A stretch of DNA of 10,164 bases from Acidimicrobiia bacterium (GTDB lineage: Bacteria > Actinomycetota > Acidimicrobiia > Acidimicrobiales > AC-14): NCBI GenBank assembly GCA_019244985.1, contig JAFASB010000541.1, forward strand, positions 1-10,164, in the 5' to 3' direction. Position 1 is the first letter of the stretch. The number at the start of each line of letters is the position of its first letter. The translations under genes and the position numbers were made by a program. Positions 6,631-10,164 of the stretch are shown one piece after another. The notes under the pieces are model-generated. The model saw nothing but the letters and a program-made list of their open reading frames with translations. It searched no databases and was not told the DNA's origin.

Positions 6631-7329
6631 ATGACCCTGTTCGTGCACGAGACCCACCACGTCCGCGGCAAATCGGAGGAGGTCTTCGAGGCCGCGTACC
6701 GGGACCGGTGGATGCCGGCGCTCGCAGCCGGCGATGACGCCCGACTCCTCTGGTACTGCCACCACGCCCATGGCAGCGGGCCGGCATACCACGTGGTCAC
6801 GATCACGGGCGTCCGCGACGGGGCGGCGTGGGAGCGCCTGGCCCGGCGCGTCCAGGACGGCGACCTGGCCGGCTGGGCCGCCGAGGTCGACGGGATGCGC
6901 CACTCGCTCGCCTCCAAGATCATGGTGCCGACGCCATGGTCGCCGATGCAGGAGGTCGACCTCGGCACCGTGGCCACCGAGGCCCAGGAGCACGAGCTCA
7001 GCCTGTACATGGAGGACACGGGCTGGCCCCACCACAACAACCTCGACGCCTACGTCGACCTCGCGGGCCGCGCCTACGCGCCTTTGCTCGAGCACTCGAC
7101 GCTGCTGCGCATGGAGGGCTCGTTCCGCCCCGCCTTCGGCACCCATCGGCGCGCCGAGATGGTGCTCATGCAGAAGGTCCTCGACTACGGCGGGCTGGCG
7201 GCCCTCCTCACCACCGAGACGAAGCCCGAGTACCGCAAGCCCGGAACCTGGATGCACGACGCCCTCGAGGTGCGCGACGAGTGGGAGAGCCGCCTGCTCA
7301 GGACGACCAGTTGGTCGCCCTGGTTCTGA
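6631..7329 (+). CDS. Hypothetical protein with two related halves, possibly NIPSNAP-like
   Basis: The 232-residue soluble protein has no signal peptide or membrane helix. Its two halves look homologous. Residues 3-73 (LFVHETHHVRGKSEEVFEAA...) and 123-193 (LSLYMEDTGWPHHNNLDAYV...) share the order strand, about 20-residue amphipathic helix, strand, strand, helix, and each half ends with a similar WSP element (TPWSP at 101-105, TSWSP at 226-230). This is the pattern of two fused ferredoxin-like (dimeric alpha/beta barrel) units such as NIPSNAP or EthD-type proteins; the RGKSEEVFEAAYRDRW stretch is reminiscent of NIPSNAP. It is rich in His, Trp and Tyr (WYCHHAHG, 41-48), so a metal or small aromatic ligand is conceivable, but no function can be assigned. 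It is divergent from the GGDEF/EAL gene and convergent with the small cysteine protein. The ATG at 6631 follows a TAnnnT box. Confidence 0.8.
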   Translation: MTLFVHETHHVRGKSEEVFEAAYRDRWMPALAAGDDARLLWYCHHAHGSGPAYHVVTITGVRDGAAWERLARRVQDGDLAGWAAEVDGMRHSLASKIMVPTPWSPMQEVDLGTVATEAQEHELSLYMEDTGWPHHNNLDAYVDLAGRAYAPLLEHSTLLRMEGSFRPAFGTHRRAEMVLMQKVLDYGGLAALLTTETKPEYRKPGTWMHDALEVRDEWESRLLRTTSWSPWF

Positions 7330-7336
7330 CCACTCC

Positions 7337-7385
7337 GACTTCCGTGCGTTGATGCCCAACTATTGGGCTTCAACGCACGGAAGTC
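7337..7385. repeat. 49-base near-perfect palindrome between convergent genes
   Basis: The arms 7337-7359 and 7363-7385 are 23 bases each, pair with a single T-T mismatch (7353 against 7369), and enclose a 3-base loop (CTA). The palindrome starts 7 bases after the stop at 7327-7329 and its right arm runs into the stop codon of the minus-strand gene (TCA at 7384-7386). It is well placed to be a bidirectional terminator for both genes, though no T-run follows on either strand. It could also be a dispersed palindromic (REP-like) repeat. Confidence 0.85.
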
Positions 7386-7725
7386 AGGATGTGCGCTTGC
7401 CGAACGGCCACCACTTGCGGCGGGCCTTGGGCTCGAACTCGGCGATGATCTCGGGGCCGACGGCGTTGACGACGTCCTCGGCCTCGTCGAGGACCTCAGC
7501 CGCGCCCTCCATGTCCTCCGGCTCGTCGGGCGTCTTCGGCGAAACCATGTCGGTGTGCACCCAGTTGACGTCGGCCAGACGGGGCTCGTACCCGCCGCAG
7601 GGGTTGGGGCACCGCCAGGGTGCCTCAGGCGCGAGGTCGAGGTTGCACTTACGGACGGTCTCGCCGTCGTCGTAGGTGCGGCTCTCGTAGTTCTTGCAGT
7701 CGGTCCGCATCGGCACGAGCGCCAT
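7384..7725 (-). CDS. Small four-cysteine protein of unknown function
   Basis: From the ATG at 7725 the product is 113 residues, starting MALVPMRTDCKNYESRTY. The N-terminal half carries four Cys (C10, C27, C39, C43; the last pair in RCPNPC), spaced as in a small metal- or disulfide-held knuckle, next to conserved-looking APWRCPNPCGGYEPRLADV. The second half is acidic (PEDMEGAAEVLDEAEDVVN) and ends with a basic, Trp-rich tail (RRKWWPFGKR). I recall similar short Cys-containing proteins in Acidimicrobiia, but know no function. The frame stays open upstream to 7791, which would add 22 basic residues; I reject that because it would overlap the start of the divergent lyase and lacks the family-like N-terminus. 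The start lies 22 bases from the divergent ATG at 7748, so the two share a control region. The stop overlaps the palindrome. Confidence 0.75.
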   Translation of the reverse strand: MALVPMRTDCKNYESRTYDDGETVRKCNLDLAPEAPWRCPNPCGGYEPRLADVNWVHTDMVSPKTPDEPEDMEGAAEVLDEAEDVVNAVGPEIIAEFEPKARRKWWPFGKRTS

Positions 7726-7734
7726 TTTCGCGCC

Positions 7735-7740
7735 TACCGT
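7735..7740 (+). promoter_or_regulatory. Putative -10 box for the lyase gene at 7748
   Basis: TACCGT (TAnnnT class) ends 7 bases before the ATG at 7748, where no Shine-Dalgarno is present. The position fits a leaderless transcript and supports this start over an in-frame TTG upstream at 7694. Confidence 0.45.
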
Positions 7741-7747
7741 TCGCGTA

Positions 7748-8632
7748 ATGGATGGCGACCGGATCCGCGAACTCCTGAACGGCGGCACCACGGTGCTGAT
7801 GCCCGGGGTGTGGGACGTCCTTTCGACCCGGCTGGCCGACGAAGCGGGCTTCGAGGTGTCGTTCGTCTCGGGCTACGCCAGCGCGGCCACATTTCTCGGA
7901 CTCCCCGACTTCGGCTACCTCACCCAGACCGAGATCGCAGAGATCGCCCGGCGGGTGTGCACGGCGGTGCCGCAGATGGCGGTCGTGGTTGACGGCGACA
8001 CCGGCCACGGCAACCCCTTGAATACGATCCGCACCGTCGACCTGTTCGAGCGGGCGGGCGCCTCTGGCATCTTCCTCGAGGACCAGGTCTGGCCCAAGAA
8101 GTGCGGCCACATGGCCGGCAAGCGCGTCGTGCCTCGCGACGAGTGGCTGTCCAAGCTCAAGGCCGCCGTCGAGCACCGCGACAAGCTCTTCGTCGTCGCC
8201 CGCACCGATGCGCGCGCTGCCGTCGGCATCGACGAGGCGTGCGAACGAGCACGCGCCGCACGCGACCTCGGGGTCGACGCCATCTTCGTGGAGGCCCCCG
8301 AGTCACTCGCCGAGCTCGAGCAGGTCGCGGCCGCCGTGCCTGACACCGTTCGCGTCGCGAACATGGTTGAGGCCGGCAAGACGCCACTGCTCACACCCAA
8401 GGAGCTGCACGATCTCGGCTACGACCTGATCGTCTCGCCGCTCACCGGGCTGTTCGCCGCCACCCGGGCCATGGCGACCGCCTACGAGACGTTGCGGGAG
8501 AAGGGCTCGTTGCGGGACGACCTTGACCTGGTGGTGACCTTCGACGAGTTCAACCGAGTGGTCGAGCTCGACCGCCACTACGGGCTGGAGGCCGAGTACG
8601 TGGTGCAGGAGGAATCGAACCCATCCACGTGA
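7748..8632 (+). CDS. Isocitrate lyase/PEP mutase superfamily lyase
   Basis: The 294-residue protein has the TIM-barrel signatures of the superfamily that cleaves or forms C-C or C-P bonds next to a 2-oxo acid, with Mg2+. Visible are PGVWDVLSTRLA (19-30), VSGYASAATFLGLPD (40-54), the metal-site region DGDTGHGNP (82-90, usually DADTGYGN), FLEDQ (109-113) with E111/D112, the catalytic loop KKCGHMAGK (117-125), ARTDA (151-155) and VEAP (181-184). A loop Cys within KKCGH marks the lyase branch (2-methylisocitrate lyase, 2,3-dimethylmalate lyase, oxaloacetate decarboxylase-like) rather than PEP mutase. The exact substrate is unclear: no methylcitrate-cycle genes adjoin, and the Gly and His in the metal motif are not the usual residues. 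The start at 7748 gives a normal N-terminus and clears the divergent gene. The secreted phosphoesterase begins 12 bases after the stop and may be cotranscribed. Confidence 0.92.
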   Translation: MDGDRIRELLNGGTTVLMPGVWDVLSTRLADEAGFEVSFVSGYASAATFLGLPDFGYLTQTEIAEIARRVCTAVPQMAVVVDGDTGHGNPLNTIRTVDLFERAGASGIFLEDQVWPKKCGHMAGKRVVPRDEWLSKLKAAVEHRDKLFVVARTDARAAVGIDEACERARAARDLGVDAIFVEAPESLAELEQVAAAVPDTVRVANMVEAGKTPLLTPKELHDLGYDLIVSPLTGLFAATRAMATAYETLREKGSLRDDLDLVVTFDEFNRVVELDRHYGLEAEYVVQEESNPST

Positions 8633-8644
8633 GATGATGCCCGC

Positions 8645-9952
8645 GTGCTCCGAATCACCAGATCCCGCATTATCGCCCTTCTGACCGCCTCCGCGGCCCT
8701 GACCGGACCGGCCCTCGTGGGCGTCGGGTCAACGCCCAAGGCGTCGGCAGCCACGAACCCCATCAACCACATCGTGGTGATGATGCAGGAGAACCGATCG
8801 GCCGACCACTATCTGGGTCAGCTCCACTTCGAGGGCCAGCCCGGCTACCAGCCCGAGCCGCCCGGAGCCTCGAACCCCAACCCGCTCGATCCCCTGGCCC
8901 CGCCGATCAAGGCGTACCACGAGACCCGCTACTGCGAGCCCGCCGACCTCGACCACTCGTGGAACGGGAGCCACACCGAGTGGGACAACGGCGCCATGGA
9001 CGGCTTCACCAAGGCGAACGTCAACTCGGCGGACCCGACCGGCAGCCGCACGATGGGCTACTTCGACAAGACCGACCTGCCCTTCTACTACGGCCTCGAC
9101 AACACCTTCGCCACGAGCGACACCTACTTCGACTCGGTGCTCAGCCAGACGTTCCCCAACCGCTTCTACGAGCTGGCGGGCACGTCCTTCGGACACATCG
9201 CCAACGACTTGCCGACCAGTGACCCGGTGAACGGCTTCTCGCAGAAGACGATCTTCGAGAACCTCGACGCCAAGGGCATCAGCTGGAAGGTGTACTTCTC
9301 ACAGATTCCCTTTGCCGCCGAGTTCAGCTACGTGCGCAATCACGCGGCGGGGCACCTGTTCCCGATCAGCCAGTACTACGTCGACGCCGCCACCGGACAG
9401 CTCCCGCAGGTGTCATACGTCGACCCGATCTTCGTCGCCAGCGCCAACACCGAGACCGACGAGCATCCGCCGTCGAACATCCAGGTCGGCGAGAAGTTCA
9501 CCGCCGGCGTCGTCAAAGCCCTCATGAAGAGCCCGAACTGGTCGTCGTCGGCACTGTTCCTGACCTATGACGAGAACGGCGGCTTCTACGACCACGTACC
9601 GCCGCCCGCCGCCGTGACTCCGGACGACATCCCGCCGATGTTGCAGCCCGGCGACGCACCCGGCGCCTTCGACCACCTCGGCTTCCGCGTGCCGGTATCG
9701 GTCGTTTCGCCGTACAGCAAGCCGCACTACGTCTCGCACATCACCTACGACCACACGTCGACGCTGAAATTCATCGAGACTCGCTTCGGCCTGCCGCCCC
9801 TGACGCGCAGGGACGCGGCGGCTGCGGACATGACCGACTTCTTCGACTTCAGCCACGCAGCGTTTGCCACGCCGCCCAAGCTGCCGCGGGCGCCCATCAA
9901 CCTGGTGCAGTACCTGGCGTGTCTGACGGCGCCGCCCAACACCGGCGTCTAG
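8645..9952 (+). CDS. Secreted phosphoesterase (phospholipase C/acid phosphatase family)
   Basis: The 435-residue product begins with a Sec-type signal peptide (Arg-rich start, hydrophobic 9-27, probable cleavage after ASA at 33-35); there is no twin-arginine motif, unlike many phospholipases C. The mature protein matches the phosphoesterase family that includes PlcA-C and AcpA: INHIVVMMQENRS (40-52) with metal ligands E49/N50, DLDHSW (101-106), TFPNR (169-173) where T169 sits at the usual nucleophile position two before Pro, TYDENGGFYDHVPPP (307-321) with D309/E310 and H317, VPVSVVSPYS (349-358) and YDHTSTLKFIE (368-378). The catalytic set looks complete. It lacks the extra C-terminal domains of full-length phospholipases C, closer in size to acid phosphatases. 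Two Cys (C97, C426) could form a disulfide. It should hydrolyse phosphate esters outside the cytoplasm; the natural substrate is unknown. The GTG at 8645 was chosen because it gives a complete signal peptide; no good Shine-Dalgarno precedes it. Confidence 0.92.
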   Translation: MLRITRSRIIALLTASAALTGPALVGVGSTPKASAATNPINHIVVMMQENRSADHYLGQLHFEGQPGYQPEPPGASNPNPLDPLAPPIKAYHETRYCEPADLDHSWNGSHTEWDNGAMDGFTKANVNSADPTGSRTMGYFDKTDLPFYYGLDNTFATSDTYFDSVLSQTFPNRFYELAGTSFGHIANDLPTSDPVNGFSQKTIFENLDAKGISWKVYFSQIPFAAEFSYVRNHAAGHLFPISQYYVDAATGQLPQVSYVDPIFVASANTETDEHPPSNIQVGEKFTAGVVKALMKSPNWSSSALFLTYDENGGFYDHVPPPAAVTPDDIPPMLQPGDAPGAFDHLGFRVPVSVVSPYSKPHYVSHITYDHTSTLKFIETRFGLPPLTRRDAAAADMTDFFDFSHAAFATPPKLPRAPINLVQYLACLTAPPNTGV

Positions 9953-9954
9953 CG

Positions 9955-9967
9955 CCCACCTCGTGGG
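9955..9967. terminator. Short hairpin between convergent stops
   Basis: CCCAC (9955-9959) pairs with GTGGG (9963-9967) around a CTC loop in the 21-base gap between the phosphoesterase stop and the stop of the minus-strand gene. It is placed like a shared terminator but has only five pairs and no T-run. Confidence 0.3.
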
Positions 9968-9973
9968 TCGGCG

Positions 9974-10164
9974 TTAACGGACGCGGCGCGTGTGAAGTGC
10001 TGAGCGGGCCGCGGGGGGCAGCTGCGGCGGCTCGGGGCGGGTTCCCTCGTGCATGGCGAGCTGGCGCTCGATGTGGCTGAGGAACTCGTCGACGGTGCCA
10101 CCGAAGTGGGCGAGCGCCAGGGCCAAGCGGAAGTGGACATCGTCGGCGTGGGCCCGGTCGTAGA
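9974..10164 (-). CDS. Unidentified protein, C-terminal part (5' end outside the window)
   Basis: A minus-strand frame is open from the right edge to a TAA at 9974-9976 and gives 62 complete visible residues with no start codon needed inside the window. The codons almost all end in G or C, unlike the Ser/Pro-rich reading in the neighbouring minus frame. The visible protein begins YDRAHADDVHFRLALALAHFG and continues with TVDEFLSHIERQLAMHEG, two likely amphipathic helices, followed by a Pro- and Arg-rich tail. No motif lets me name the family. It converges on the phosphoesterase with 21 bases between the stops. Confidence 0.7.
   Translation of the reverse strand, partial: YDRAHADDVHFRLALALAHFGGTVDEFLSHIERQLAMHEGTRPEPPQLPPAARSALHTRRVR

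Noticed and set aside
5959..7359. Minus-strand frame (466 codons) crossing the divergent gap
   Set aside because: It spans parts of two well-supported genes and their gap in the wrong frame, without any domain.
7337..7385. Classical intrinsic terminator
   Set aside because: The stem is strong, but neither strand has the following T-run, so it is reported as a palindrome with possible terminator function.
1..10164. CRISPR array, insertion sequence, tRNA or rRNA gene
   Set aside because: No regularly spaced repeats, transposase motifs, cloverleaf-like segments or rRNA-like conserved stretches were found on either strand.

Overview
The window is a GC-rich chromosomal segment with strong G/C bias at third codon positions, GTG as well as ATG starts, and protein sequences of actinobacterial type. 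The dxs gene, the very Thr/Ala-rich lipoprotein linker and a small four-cysteine protein of a kind I associate with Acidimicrobiia suggest an actinobacterium, possibly Acidimicrobiia or a relative known mainly from metagenomes. That placement is an inference from protein flavour; there is no rRNA gene here to confirm it. The window is almost fully coding, and no gap between genes exceeds about 90 bases.

Layout, left to right: the C-terminal end of a PAP2-type membrane phosphatase (+); a class III nucleotidyl cyclase (-), convergent with it; dxs (+), divergent from the cyclase across a 64-base gap with outward-facing repeated promoter-like boxes; a secreted lipoprotein (+) 7 bases behind dxs; a large membrane-anchored Cache-like/PAS/GGDEF/EAL protein (-) whose stop codon shares a TTAA with the lipoprotein stop; an internally duplicated, possibly NIPSNAP-like protein (+); a 49-base near-perfect palindrome; a small four-cysteine protein (-); an isocitrate lyase/PEP mutase superfamily enzyme (+); a secreted phosphoesterase of the phospholipase C/acid phosphatase family (+); and the C-terminal part of an unidentified gene (-) running off the right edge.

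Together the genes cover housekeeping isoprenoid precursor synthesis (dxs), second-messenger signalling (a cyclase, probably making cAMP, and a bifunctional-looking c-di-GMP enzyme), envelope or secreted functions (PAP2, lipoprotein, phosphoesterase) and central carbon metabolism (the lyase). Apart from dxs with the lipoprotein, and possibly the lyase with the phosphoesterase, they sit in an alternating convergent/divergent order rather than one pathway operon. I see no mobile element, CRISPR array, tRNA, rRNA or defence system.

The most interesting signals are small: the mirrored promoter box between the cyclase and dxs; a set of TAnnnT boxes 6 to 9 bases before start codons that lack a Shine-Dalgarno sequence, suggesting leaderless mRNAs; the palindrome at 7337-7385; a Glu at the cyclase position that normally selects the purine; and the internal duplication in the gene at 6631.
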